From Eublepharis macularius (Eukaryota > Chordata > Lepidosauria > Squamata > Eublepharidae), in contig NC_072794.1 of NCBI RefSeq assembly GCF_028583425.1, positions 31,431,232 to 31,495,231 on the forward strand: a DNA stretch of 64,000 nt. Reading direction: 5' to 3'. Both the position numbers and the translations under genes were made by a program. The notes beneath the pieces are model-generated. The model saw only the letters and a program-made list of their open reading frames with translations. It ran no database searches and was not told the origin of the DNA. The first letter of the stretch is position 1. Every line of letters begins with the position of its first letter. Shown one piece after another: positions 49,711-60,680 of this stretch.

Positions 49711-50624
49711 TACTTCCAGTTACCTGATCAGCAATTAGTTTAACTAGAGGGCCACTTTATTGAGAGGGATGAAAGACCAAATGCTTTTCCTTGTTTGGTG
49801 GCAAGAGAAAGCAGCTGGGTTTTTTCCCCCCATTCTTTGCTTTTAGATTCACAAATGGAGATCTATGTGGACCCTCCTCAGATGGTTATATTTCACTTGG
49901 GGGTCACCAGTTGCTGATGCCTGTTATTGTGTGTGTGTTATGTGTCATCAAGTTGCATAGCATTATTATTTTTTTCTAGGATGAGTTTGGGAATATAGTA
50001 CCTTAGAGAATGGCTAACTGTCTCTGGTGACATCGCCGTCTCTTCTCTATCTGCAAAGTTCATTACTAGTGGAAGAATTTCAGCTGAGCCAATGATGGAA
50101 ATAGTTATGGAATCTGGTTTTATTATTGTTGAAAGAACAATAACAAGTGGCCAGTTCTAAGGGAACACATTGAAACTATAGAACAGGTCCAAGAGTGATT
50201 CACCTGACTTTGTATAAGTGAAAAATTCTCCATGCTATTGAATCAGTCATATGTTTTTCCTGTGGATAACCCTGTTATCCAGAGATCAAGATAGATACCA
50301 TAGGATCCTCTGAGAGGGAGCAGTAACTTAAAGTACTTACTGTCATATCAAAAAGCTATCAAGTAATGAGCTCAGTTCATATTTTAGCTGTAAACAAGTA
50401 GCAGAGCTTCCATATCAAATTTGTGAACATGTCAAATACCGACATACAGTTTTGGAGTGTGTTGAATTTTACTGCACTAATATTCTAAAATTTTATCTTT
50501 ATATTTGATGGTCATTTAGGAGTAAAACCCATTAAAGTCACTGGAAGTCCTTCTGAATAAATTTGCACAGGCTATTCAATCATCACTAATCATAGTGACT
50601 TTGATGGCTTGTCAATTCTGGCTC
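49711..50624. other. Intergenic, no gene or repeat recognised
   Basis: Nothing supportable was seen here on either strand. Confidence 0.4.
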
Positions 50625-50735
50625 AGAGAAATGCCTGGAAATTTGGGGACGGAACTTGAGGAGAGGATAGGGTTGTCAGCCTCCAGGTGGTGGCTGGAGA
50701 TCTCCTGGAATCACAAATGATCTCCTGGCTACAGG

Positions 50736-51340
50736 TGTCATGACCCACTCTCTGACCACGCCAGTGACTCAGACCTGGAGGGCTCAGAAGAACAGCCTGA
50801 GGACCAGCAGGGTCAGGATGGGGCTGGTGCTGCAGAGATACCAGCTGACCACATGTCAGTAGTGCCAGAGTCCACTGTGCCAGACTCTGCGAATGAAACA
50901 CTGGCCAACCATGCCCCAACAGCACCAGTGACCACCCTACCAGAGCCTGCTAGTGAGTCCTTGTTGCCTGCCTCAGAGATCATCACTGCGCCCCTGCCAG
51001 GCAGGACACAAACTATGCCCCGTAGCCCCTCCTGTTCACCTTCCATGCAGCAGGAACCACACTGGCAAAGGGCCCAGATGGTGCAAAGGAGGCAAAGTAC
51101 GAGTGTTGCAGCATACCACTTGTCTGCAGACTGGGAACAGAACACCGAGTGAGATACTTCCTTGCAGGATCATGGCCAGAGCGAATTTAGGCTGAGGCTT
51201 ATGAGAGCTGCATTGCTGGATCAGGCAGTCCACTCGGCCTAAGCCCTGTGTTCCATGCCCGTTCCAGCTTCTTTTGCCTCAGAGGCCAGCTGGCCAAGTG
51301 ACTCACTCCTGAGGAGTCCAGCTGGCCAGTCATAGGACAA
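50736..51340 (+). other. Unidentified ~605-bp insertion with a 139-codon open frame
   Basis: Sits inside the split MITE. The frame beginning at 50736 stays open to 51152. It codes an acidic then Ser/Thr/Pro-rich sequence (SDSDLEGSEEQPEDQQGQDG near its start) and ends WEQNTE. The block is GC-rich compared with its surroundings and begins TGTCATGACCC. It could be part of a retroelement, such as an LTR with its adjoining coding edge, or a captured gene fragment. I recognise neither and could not match a target duplication. Confidence 0.4.
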
Positions 51341-51355
51341 GAGAGATCAGTTCCT

Positions 51356-51646
51356 CTGGAGAAAATAGATCCAGAGGAGTTAGCTGTGTTAGTCTGTAGT
51401 TGCAAAATAGTAAAAAGTCCAGTAGCTCCTTTAAGACTAAGACTAACCAACTTTATTGAGGCATAAGCTTTGGAGAACCACAGCTCTCCTCGTCAGATGC
51501 ATGAGGGTGATAGATTTCCTCTTCATTTGGCTGAATGCGGCGCTTTCCATGATCATAGATCCAGAGGAGTTAGCTGTGCATCTGACAAAGAGCTGTGGTT
51601 CTCAAAAGCTTATGCCTCAATAAAGTTGGTTAGTCCTGGAGAAAAT
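51356..51646. mobile_element. Penelope-like terminal insertion with 11-bp target duplication
   Basis: Two facing Penelope terminal pieces (51367-about 51505 on the minus strand; about 51555-51635 on the plus strand) lie between the direct repeat CTGGAGAAAAT at 51356-51366 and 51636-51646. Landmarks: AGGAGTTAGCTGTGTTAGTC, AAGACTAACCAACTTTATTG, CATAAGCTTTGGAGAACC and CTCCTCGTCAGATGCATG. The flanking bases rejoin the MITE consensus. Confidence 0.8.
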
Positions 51647-51757
51647 GGCTGTTTTGAAATTATACCAGGCTGAAGTCTCTCATCTCCTCAGACTCTACTC
51701 TCCCCAAGTTGCACCCCCAAAGTCTCCAGGAACTTCCCAGCTTGGAGCTGGCAACCC

Positions 51758-51886
51758 TCTGAGGGGAGGATATGCCAAAGAATCCACCTTCCGAAGCTGC
51801 CATTTCCTCCAGGGAAACTGATCTCTGTAGTCTTGAGATCAATTGTAATTTTAGGAGGTCTCCAGGTATCGCCTTGAGGTTGGTAA
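51758..51886 (-). mobile_element. hAT-type MITE fragment (GGGTTGCCAG family), reverse
   Basis: AGCTGCCATTTCCTCCAGGG, CTGATCTCTGTAGTCTTGAG, then GAGGTTGGTAACGGTAT. It lies back to back with the split copy on its left. Confidence 0.6.
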
Positions 51887-51904
51887 CGGTATATGAAAGA
51901 TATA

Positions 51905-52092
51905 GGATGTGAGAAACCCAGGTTCAAATCTCCACTTTGCCATGGAAGCTCACTGTGTGACCTTGGGACAGTCACACGTCCGGCCTAACTTTCCTCACAG
52001 GTTTGGTGTGAGGAGAATGGTGTAAGCTACCTTGAGTTCCTATTGGGGAGAGAAGTGGGGTATAAATGAAGTAAGTAAATAAATAAATAGTT
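51905..52092 (+). mobile_element. tRNA-derived SINE with (AAAT)n tail
   Basis: B-box-like GGTTCAAATC, then CTCCACTTTGCCATGGAAGC, TGACCTTGGGACAGTCACAC, GGGGAGAGAAGTGGGGTATA and a TAAATAAATAAATA tail. Related copies are at 53870-54011 and 58751-58952. Confidence 0.75.
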
Positions 52093-53869
52093 AATGATTC
52101 TGCATGCACCTGTCTCCACATGCTGAAGTGAGGACATATTTCGCTATGGGAAATCCATTACAGGCAGGCCCTGAATTGTCTCTCAAGGAAGGATCATGCC
52201 TGTAAGGTATGCCCCCCCCCACTCAAACTCCTGCAACAAATACATATATTTCTAGCTAATATTGTATGTTGCCATGTGTTGAGTATGAGAGCTTCTTTTT
52301 AAGGAAAGTCTCAAAATTAGCATGTGCCAGAGGAAGGTTGATGGCTTTTCGACTACTTTGTTTATGCGCAGAAAGGGTTCCTATCACTGTGAGTATATAG
52401 AGCTGTAGAAGGGAGACCAGCATCTTTCATGCAGATCTGGATAAATGGAACAAATAACCCTTGGCAGTCAGAATCTCAGCACTCTGAGTATATAGAAGAA
52501 TGAAAGGAATGTATCTGTGATAGGGCTGTTGTTGATGCCTTTCTGGAAGAATTAAAGTTTTATGCATCAGTATTACATTAAAATCCCCTAGAGAAGGACC
52601 ACCAATTTATACTGTTTTAGGAAGAAAAAGCTAATGCGGCATTATAGATTCTCTGGCCTTGAAAAATCACTGAGTCCCAGGGATATGTCCCTTTTAAAAA
52701 AGATCTCATCTGTAGACAAGAAATTCAGTTCTATGCGGAAGTTATTTTCACCTAAAGGGGTTGCTAGAGGGCTGGAATGTTTGGCAAAATAGCTCTTCTG
52801 AGATTTCCCAGAACAAAACGTAGGTTATAGTAAGCATCGTCAGATGGGTCTGTAGCATGAATTAGAAAAGACCCTTGAAGATATATGATGTTTTAATTAT
52901 CCATATTTATGCAAACATTACATTTTGTGTTGTGAGATTGACACAGTCTTATTTTTCTGGACCCAACATTTCTGTGCTTGACTAGGAACTATTTATTTAA
53001 AAAACTAAAAAGAAGATCCAGGGCAAACAAAAAAAAAGTGTTGCTGCTGAGAAACAGTAAGGTATAACATCCAGCCTGTGCACAAAAATATTAATCTGCG
53101 TTGAGTTGAATAATTAGCATTTTACTAGCCAGACAGTTGGAAAGAACTCTGTACATTATAGACTTCTTTATTGTATAATTCTAAAATAGTTTTTAGCTGA
53201 CTTTGGCTAATGCACACACTGCTAGATCAAGGTTAATAAAAGCAGCATAACAGGTCTGTAACGAGGTCTGATAGAAACATAGATCAGGGTGTTTTTTTTT
53301 ACCGAGCTATACAGAGATAATGTATTTGAATCACAGCTTGGCAGGTAAATTGATTATAGCTAACATACGGAAAGCAATGAACCCTCCTAGAATTCTATTA
53401 TAGTGATCAAGTACATAGGACATGGTTACAATGAAAAAGATAATGCCCCATGAAATTAAACTCCTTGACATTAAGGACGCACCAAATTAATTTATTGTCT
53501 TAAATGCTACCTGGAAAAGGGACGAGTCATCTGCTGTATACCAAGTGTTTAAAAAAAATACCTTTTTTTATACTAAATTTGCAGTCTATATGATTCGCTG
53601 ACTACACATTTGTTGCTTTCTTACGCATTTCATAAGTTCTAACATCCTGAAGTTGATTCCAATGAAAAGGTATTAGGTACCACAGGAATCATTCAGCTGA
53701 GGTACTGGTTCTATTCCATTAGGACATTAGCAATACAGCCCAGAATCCTCTTGGGCCTGGGAGTCAAGTCACCCCAGATAGCCCATTCTGTGTAACCACA
53801 TGCTGTAAGCTCTCATATCCCGTGCACTCGCTCTAGTGTTGTGGGTTTTGTGGGGTAGTAGTAGGCAAG
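52093..53869. other. Intergenic, no gene or repeat recognised
   Basis: AT-rich, unique-looking. No supportable feature. Confidence 0.4.
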
Positions 53870-54011
53870 GATCTACGAGACCCGAGTTCAGATCTGTCAT
53901 GGAAACTTGCTGGGTGATCTTAGGCCAGTCGCTTTCCCTCAGCCTAACCTCCTCACAAGGTTGTGAGGTTAAAAGAGAACAATGTTGTAAGCTCATTGAG
54001 GAGGAAAGTAG
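53870..54011 (+). mobile_element. tRNA-derived SINE, body fragment
   Basis: ATCTACGAGACCCGAGTTCA, then GAAACTTGCTGGGTGATCTT, CAGCCTAACCTCCTCACAAG and GTTGTAAGCTCATTGAGGAG. It is interrupted on the right by the MITE at 54020. Confidence 0.65.
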
Positions 54012-54452
54012 AATATAAACAGGGCTCATTTCGAGGGGGAATGCACAGGAGCGCAGTTCCGGCAGTTGCCCAAAGAGGTCACATGTCAGGCGGCCCTGCC
54101 CACCTGATTCTTGGCCTTTTTGGGCCTATTTTGTCCTGGATTGGGGCCAAAACGGCCCGGATTGGGCCTCTGACAGGTGGTGGATCACTCTCGTCATCAG
54201 CAGCAGCCCAATCCTGACCATTTTGGGCCCCTTTTCAGCCCCTTTTTGCCATTTTGGACCCAATTTCGGCCCTGAATGGCCAGGATTGGGTCCAAAACAG
54301 CCAGGATAGGTGATGCCAGGGGGTGTGGCATATGCAAATCAGTTATGCTAATGAAACATTTCCAGTGATGTCAAGAGGCGAGGCATATGCTAATGAGTTA
54401 TGCTAATGAGTTCTTCCAGCTCTTTTTCTATGAAATGACCCCTGAATATAAA
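54012..54452 (-). mobile_element. hAT-type MITE (CAGGGGTCATTT family) with perfect 8-bp target duplication
   Basis: The element spans 54020-54444, with inverted ends CAGGGCTCATTT / AAATGACCCCTG. It is flanked by AATATAAA at 54012-54019 and 54445-54452. The interior is built of G/C-rich GGCCCAAAAT-like blocks and ATGCTAATGAGTT repeats. It is non-coding and sits inside the tail of a SINE. Confidence 0.9.
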
Positions 54453-55761
54453 TATATAGATTAACAAATGATGATGCAAGGAAAACTTGGCTACGCATGC
54501 CACAGAAGGTGGTAGAGGATTTTGAGGTGGTAGAATAAGCTGTACCACTTCAGATTGTAGGTGAGGAGGACCACATTTTTAAGGTTCCCTTATGTAAAAA
54601 AAACTTCCTGTAAATTAAAAAGTAGCACATTAGGGGAATCTTTTCTAGCCAAGCCCTTTGCATGCTATGTTAGTTTTCCACTTATAGGAAATTATTAAGG
54701 GGGGGTGCTGTGAAAAAGTAATCCTTACCGTTCAACAGCATTCTGCCACTGCAGAATCCTGCTCCCTTATTCCATTTTAAAAAATTACAAGTCATTTTGA
54801 GAAATGGTGAAGGGAGGGCATGCCGTTTTTCTACTCCAAATCACTGTTTCAAGTAAGCATTCCCTTCACCCTGTTAGGGATAACAGGCTTATGCTTGCAA
54901 CATATGACTGGAATGAAAAGTCACCAGGGGAGAAATTTGGAGCATAGAAATGATGAGTTGAGAAATGTGCCTTGTTCTCTCACTTCTCGGCTCTAAATTC
55001 CCTGCTCCTCAATTGGGTTCCTGGTTTGTTTGTTCTTTTGAATTAAGTTTGTTTTTTTTGAATTAAGTGTCCTATACATATTTTTGAATGTTATGTGTAG
55101 CTAGCCCCTCTACCTTACCAATTTATTGCTAATGGATACTACCAGATCTGCCTCAAGCACATACCAGCTCTTTTCTCACAGTATATTGTTTTTATTGTCC
55201 AAAACTGAAACGACTAAATTAAGGGTGGAAATGGTGACTCATAAAGAGTGCTTTAAAATCACTCATTTTGCCTACAAGAAATTCTATGACTAATTGTTTT
55301 TGATATTGCTATAATTTTATTTTGTTGTTTCTGGTAACTCCGGAGAAATCTGTTCAAGCCAACTGGAACTGCATTTCACCAATAAAACATTTTAAATTAA
55401 AACATTTCAAACAGAATTATCAAATATAACCATATGTAATGATATAGCCTTTTCTGTTCAATTTGGAAAGCTTTTAAAAGTCCTGGATAAACAGTAGCTA
55501 ATTTATATAGTATGAGCAATGTCTCGCCAAAGTTAAGCACATTTTAAGCCCCATTAATTCCATGGGACTCATTAACCACCTGCTTGAATCAACAGGACTT
55601 AATTTGCTTGCCCTTGGCTGGCTCGTGCCCTTTGTTTCTCATTCGCCTCAACTTTAGCATTGGAAACAGACAGATACCTAGAAAAATGCCTATGCAATCT
55701 TCATTTTGTTGTGGTTTCTTTTAAGGTCACTTTCAGAACTTTATCTTCTGTTTCAGGCTAT
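54453..55761. other. Intergenic, no gene; one short repeat remnant
   Basis: Nothing gene-like. About 55540-55620 (TTTTAAGCCCCATTAATTCC ... ACAGGACTTAATTTG) resembles the widespread reptile repeat also seen at 60603-60680. Confidence 0.4.
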
Positions 55762-56145
55762 CTTTTTTGTAGAGATAGGCATGAACTGAAATACAAACCA
55801 AAGCTTGTCATGAACCAGGCTGGTTTGTGGTTCGCGAACTGGTGGTTTGTCAGAGCCCATTTCTGACAAACCGCCACAAACGTTAGACCTGTTCGTTTGA
55901 TTCATTTTTCGGTTCATCACTGCAGACAGCCTGGTGCTGATCAATCAATTTCCTAGGCAACAGGGGGAGGAGCTTTCAGCAGACCTTCTGCTGCCCCAGA
56001 AATGATGTTTTCACAAACCAAACAAACCTGTTTGCAAACCAGGGCAAGTTCATGAAAGTTCATGATTCATGGTTCGTGAAACGCGACGAACCATGAATCA
56101 CACAGTTCGGTATTTTCCCAATTCATGTCCATCTCTACTTTTTTG
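55762..56145. mobile_element. hAT-type MITE (TAGAGAT...ATCTCTA) with perfect 8-bp target duplication
   Basis: The element spans 55770-56137 (368 bp), with inverted ends TAGAGATAGGCATGAA / TTCATGTCCATCTCTA. It is flanked by CTTTTTTG at 55762-55769 and 56138-56145. The interior is rich in short inverted words such as TTCGTGAA / GGTTCGTG and AACCATGAATC. It is non-coding. Confidence 0.9.
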
Positions 56146-56407
56146 TCATTGCATAGATAACAGTAATCATCTGTCTTCAGTTCTTCAAAAAGTTTGAAGA
56201 CGCACGCGTTTTCTAAAATAAGGGTTCCCTTAAGTTCTCTGAGGATGATGAATACAGATTGTTGGTCCCCTAATTGATGAGCAGGTGCAGGATTGGAAGG
56301 TGGTCACATGGAGCACCAAAACATTGGAACTCCTTCCCCAAGGATGTACATTTGGCCCTTGGCCCTTCTTACCTTTTGAAGACAGAGCTGTCAAGAGGCA
56401 CTATAGG

Positions 56408-56612
56408 CCTAGGATTGCCAACTCTGACTTGAGAAATTCCTGGAGATTTGAGGGTGATGTCTGGGGATGGAGCTCAGCAGGAATATGGTGCCATAGAGTC
56501 TGCCCTCTGAAGCTGCTATTTCCTCCAGGAAAACTGATTTCTGTAGTCTGAAGATTAGTTGTAATACCGAGAGAACTACATGCCTCATCTGAGAAGTCGG
56601 TAACCCTATATG
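56408..56612 (-). mobile_element. hAT-type MITE (GGGTTGCCAG family), reverse copy
   Basis: TAGGATTGCCAACTCTGACT to AGTCGGTAACCCTATA, with CCTGGAGATTTGAGGGTG and CTGCTATTTCCTCCAGGAAA inside. It is nearly full length. Confidence 0.75.
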
Positions 56613-56659
56613 GGCTCCCAGACATGATTCCTTCCAGTTCCCTCCTCAAAGAATAATGG

Positions 56660-56908
56660 CTTGGACCTAGGGTTGCCAGGTCTCTGCTCAGTAGGTTGGA
56701 GGGGGAGTAAGGGAAAATGCCATTTTATTGACAATGTGATATCATTTCTGGGGCTTTCCAGAGAGTTTCCACTGAATTCTAGAGTGGTGTGATGTTACTG
56801 CTGAATTCAACCCAGAAAGGATGTCATGCACTGATGGTATGGCACCCCCATGTCCCGCTCCAGTCTTCCTTCTGGTACCAGCTTCTGGCTGCCAATTGTA
56901 CTTGGACC
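56660..56908. mobile_element. hAT-type MITE (second TAGGGTTGCCAGG family) with 8-bp target duplication
   Basis: The element spans 56668-56900 (233 bp), starting TAGGGTTGCCAGGTC and ending CTGGCTGCCAATTGTA. It is flanked by CTTGGACC at 56660-56667 and 56901-56908. The interior differs from the 41405 family. Confidence 0.75.
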
Positions 56909-57007
56909 TCATGATCTATCACTGGAGGGGGCTAAGGGTCACTAATCTTTCCTGTGTTCCCCTTCCCCTCAGCAGTCAATTATGATCCTAGAAAATTTTA
57001 TGCCTGG

Positions 57008-57605
57008 TGTCACAACCCATATGAGGTTAGGAGGCTACCAGGAGTGGTCTCAATGATTCTGGGGCCTGAGCAAAAGTCCAGAATCAATACCACACTCCCA
57101 CCAGGGCTCATTCTCCTGCTGGAGGTACCCCAGGCCCTAGGCGAGGCAGGTGGATGGGTGTGGCCACCGTTGAGCCAACTGTGGCCTGAGCCTGGAGAGG
57201 CTGCCTGAGCCTCAGGGGGGCCGGCACACATCACTGCCATGCCAGCTACCCAAGAGTCAAAGGTGGTGGGTGTCAGCTGGGCTGTCTTCACTTCCTGTTC
57301 TTTCCTCCTCTGCTGGAGGTTTGGGCTATAAGTGTCTGGGCCCCCCAGCTTGGGGCTCAGGACAGCTGCCCCAGATACCCATGTCTAAGACTGGCCTTGA
57401 AGACTGCAGAGGGGAAAGGGAAGGAAATGAACTGGCCTTTTCTGTCTTTTCTGCCAACTGAGCCCCATTGATGGAAGATCGTAGAAGATGGAGAGAATCA
57501 CTCTCTTTCCCTTCCCCATTTGCGGCTCACCAACCCAGAAAGACTACTGATGCAGCGCAACCCTTGGAATAAACTTCTTTAGAATTAGAAAGACCTCTGT
57601 TGGAA
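57008..57605 (+). mobile_element. Candidate solo LTR, fossil, family unknown
   Basis: A GC-rich block starts TGTCACAACCC, carries a TATA-like CTATAAG at 57326-57332 and has AATAAA at 57568-57573. This is the order of parts expected in an LTR. The right end is uncertain and no target duplication was matched. Only one copy is present and there is no internal region. Confidence 0.35.
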
Positions 57606-57734
57606 GAGAATATGGGAAAGATTAAGAATCCTTGCATCTGCAGGATCCAATTCAGTAAGATGTAAGTTGATGTTAATGAATTATTAGGCTATTCGTGATA
57701 TTTTTGTGCATGCTATGCCTTCCTTTTTCATTTC

Positions 57735-57905
57735 ATGACTCACATTTGTACCCCACCCTTCCTACAAGGAGCTCAAAGCATGTATAGACCTCACTATTTT
57801 ATTGTAACAGCCACCACCCTATGAAGTAGGCTGGGCCAAGAGGGAGGCTAGCCCAAGGTCATACTTCCTCTCTCCTCAGTAAAGGCACCACTGAATGTAT
57901 AGCCA
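57735..57905 (-). mobile_element. SINE/LINE-tail fragment, reverse
   Basis: GTACCCCACCCTTCCTACAA, AACAGCCACCACCCTATGAA, GTAGGCTGGGCCAAGAGGGA and then GCCCAAGGTCATA. This is the reverse complement of the SINE body seen at 58751-58952. Confidence 0.55.
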
Positions 57906-58750
57906 GCCACCAGATCCGTTTCCCTAAGGGTGACCAGGGCTCTCACAATTTTGTCCTCCTACCGTCTCGGTAGACCTGCAGAAAATGTGAAAACCATCAT
58001 CTTTCCATGTGCCTTTTGGTTTGAATATAGTGGTTGTAGAGAAGATATTTTACTATTGGCTGATTTTGGATTTTAAGCAGGCTGAATTTTTAAAAATAGC
58101 ATTCTGCTTCTTGTTTTTATTGTGCTGGTTGCTCTGATGACCTTTTATTTACTTTTTTGTATTTTATTGCGTGGGGTGTTTTTAACCATATTGTAAGCTG
58201 CATTACAAGCGCTATTGGAAAGCAGACTATATTTAAATAAATTAACACATAGCAATGGTATCATTCTCTTGGCATTACTTGGCGGGACAAACTGGCTTGT
58301 CAAGTGATTTATATGTGTACTGTGGGTTATCTTTATACATCCTTAGTTTGGTAGTTAACATCATTCTTTGCTAATACATGATGAGGGCCAGATCCTCAAA
58401 AGTGGACACAACAATTGTAAATCTGCCCTCAGTAATCCTCTTTGTCCCAAAATACATGGCATATTTTCAAAAACCAAAATTTGAAAGTAGGGGAAGATTT
58501 TGTTTTGTTTTAAAGGGATAGCTCTCTTGCAGCAGCTTGTAAGCTCAGTACGCGTCCAGTAGCAAGCCATGTGAATTTTTTCTGGCGATGCTTTTCTTTG
58601 GAAATTGTTCCTTTGCTTTCATGCTTGATCTATTTGCTGCACTCCCTCAAAGCCCAAGCCAGAAGATTGGCAGTAGTTCCCTATAAGCTGTTTGGAGGGA
58701 AGGAGAGAGCTGGATTTAGTTCCCCTTATACCCAGAACAGCTGATTAGTA

Positions 58751-58952
58751 GCCAGTGTGGTTACCGTGTCAGATTAGGATCTGGGAGGCCCAAGTTTGCA
58801 TCCCCACTTTGCCATGGAAGCTTGCCAAGTGACCCTGGGCCAGTCCAAGCCTAACCTACCTCTCAGGGTTGTTTTGAGGATCAAATGGAGGGTAGAATGA
58901 TGTTGTAAGCTCTTATGGGTCACTATTGGAGAGAAAAGCAAACAAATATTGC
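58751..58952 (+). mobile_element. tRNA-derived SINE
   Basis: The head is GCCAGTGTGGTTACCGTGTC ... CCCAAGTTTGCATCCCC (degenerate B box). The body is GCCATGGAAGCTTGCCAAGT, CCTACCTCTCAGGGTTGTTT and TGTTGTAAGCTCTTATGGG. Confidence 0.7.
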
Positions 58953-59856
58953 CTATTACCTGACTTGTGGTGTCCATGTATGAATATCAAAATGTAAATG
59001 AGACTGACATCCTTAAAACCCATGTATTTGACTGCCTGGTATATACACACAGGTGTTTTAAGGATGCATATGTTTGCTGAAGGAAAACCAGTGCACAAAG
59101 ATATAACTACAGTTTTCATATTTGCGACATAAAGTGTAGAACTGAATGTACTGGCCAGTCACTAAAGTCAGGCAATATATAGCAACCATCTGAACTCCCA
59201 TCTTTCTAAAATGAAAACATTTGGCCCAGACTTATTTCATGTGTGATTATTCCTGCGGATATACTTGTAATGTGCCACTGTGTATAAGAGCATTCAAATT
59301 GCCAGTTGGAAGCTTTTGCCTCATGTAAGGTAACTAAAGCGAAATTGACCGATTGCCTTCAGTTCCCACATCAATTAGGAACTCAATGATTGTTGGCTGA
59401 ACAAAGGAATGCGTTGAAGTAAGCTTGCCTTTCCTCACTACAAGTCAGCCAGGCCTTACACAAGAGCAAGCCCAACCTTTATTTGCATTCCTGAATCTCA
59501 AATGGCCTAGGGAGATCCCATGGTGATAGCTGTCTCATTCTTAGGGCAATAAATCAGAAGCAGTCCCTGGTCCCTAGCTAGGACTGCAGGTCTGAGGCAT
59601 GTCATAGCTGAGGACCTCAGACAACATAATGCCTAGGGGGATGGGGATGAGTTGATTAAGAATTGCAGAAAGGGAAATGTTTTATCTTTTCTCTGCTTCA
59701 GTTGCGTATACACTAATAATGTCAGAAGCAACCCAAGCCTCATGTTTATTATTAACTGTTTTTTTTTTTTAAAAAACCTTTTCTTTCCAAAAGCCTCCTG
59801 AGACACTGTCTGATCGGGAAGACAGAATACAAGAAACAAACTGAGATTCAACCTGA
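58953..59856. other. Intergenic, no gene or repeat recognised
   Basis: Only an AT-rich run (T11 then A6) near 59758-59775 was noted. Confidence 0.4.
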
Positions 59857-60500
59857 ATGAATGAATTTATTTGCGGTCAGAGACCATAACAATGGCAATA
59901 CATCCTTAGCAATCAATAGAATAGTTGAATCCAGCGTAAAAATTTAAAGGACATGGAAAAGTACATTTAGCATTTAAAATCTTATCTTAAAATGTATATA
60001 GTTCTCTGGGAACCACAGTAATTCTAATATTTAAAACACTGACATTAAAATAGTTAAAATCATGAAAAGAGCAAGACAGACTATGTATGGCTATGCTTTT
60101 TATTATGGAATTTAACCAAATGGAGACAGAATTTGGCTATTTGCCTGGAGATAGTTGGATTTTCATCAATTAGGAGTTTCTCCAGGCAGGCCTTATTTGC
60201 CTCTGCAATTGGTCTGTCTAAAAGTGGGGAAATAAACTTGTCCCTATAGACTTGATGGAAAGGACAGCAAAAGAACATATGAATAAGTGATTCCACTTCA
60301 CCAATGGAGCAATGGCAGCGTCTGTCCTCGTATGGGATCTTTCTATATTTCCCTTCAATGACCATCGAAAGGATAACTTCACATCAGGCCAGGGTAAAAG
60401 CTCTTCTACAAGATGGGACATCCAAATGAGCGAGATATCTGGCCATACCCATAACATATCTAGATTCCCTAGGGGCCATAAAATGAGGAGATTGGGCTAA
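59857..60500 (-). mobile_element. Non-LTR retrotransposon (LINE) 3' end
   Basis: The minus strand codes a C-terminal LINE ORF segment (KYRKIPYEDRRCHCSIGEVE, then LIHMFFCCPFHQVYRDKFIS), with the Cys/His-rich pattern of LINE ORF2 tails. The frame ends near 60081. A 3' UTR of about 220 bp follows, ending TGACCGCAAATAAATTCATT on the minus strand. The element is strongly 5'-truncated. I cannot fix the clade from this piece. Confidence 0.65.
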
Positions 60501-60602
60501 ATCTCGTTGACAGTCTATGTCTCTCACCCTTTGTTTAACAAGACTTTTTGGCTGAATTCAACCTGTATATTAATGGCAGTTGCCAACATTCTGAGAGCAA
60601 GC

Positions 60603-60680
60603 CTAAGAGGATCTACTCAGAAGTACGTCCTATGCTACTCAGTGGGCTTCCTCCCAGGAAAGTGCCCTTAGGGTTGGAAG
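60603..60680 (+). repeat. Widespread reptile repeat fragment
   Basis: CTACTCAGAAGTACGTCC, CTCAGTGGGCTTCCTCCCAG, then GAAAGTGCCCTTAGGGTTG matches a very common short amniote interspersed repeat. The family name is not certain. Confidence 0.5.

Larger units (their letters stand above)
50667..51757 (+). mobile_element. hAT-type MITE (GGGTTGCCAG family) split by two insertions
   Basis: MITE pieces occur in order at 50667-50735 (TAGGGTTGTCAGCCTCCAGG...), about 51341-51366 (GAGATCAGTTCCTCTGGAGA) and 51636-51757 (GGAGAAAATGGC ... GGAGCTGGCAACCCT). They match consecutive parts of the 41405-41623 copy. The first gap (about 50736-51340) is an unidentified insertion, and the second (51367-51635) is Penelope-like. 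Confidence 0.75.
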
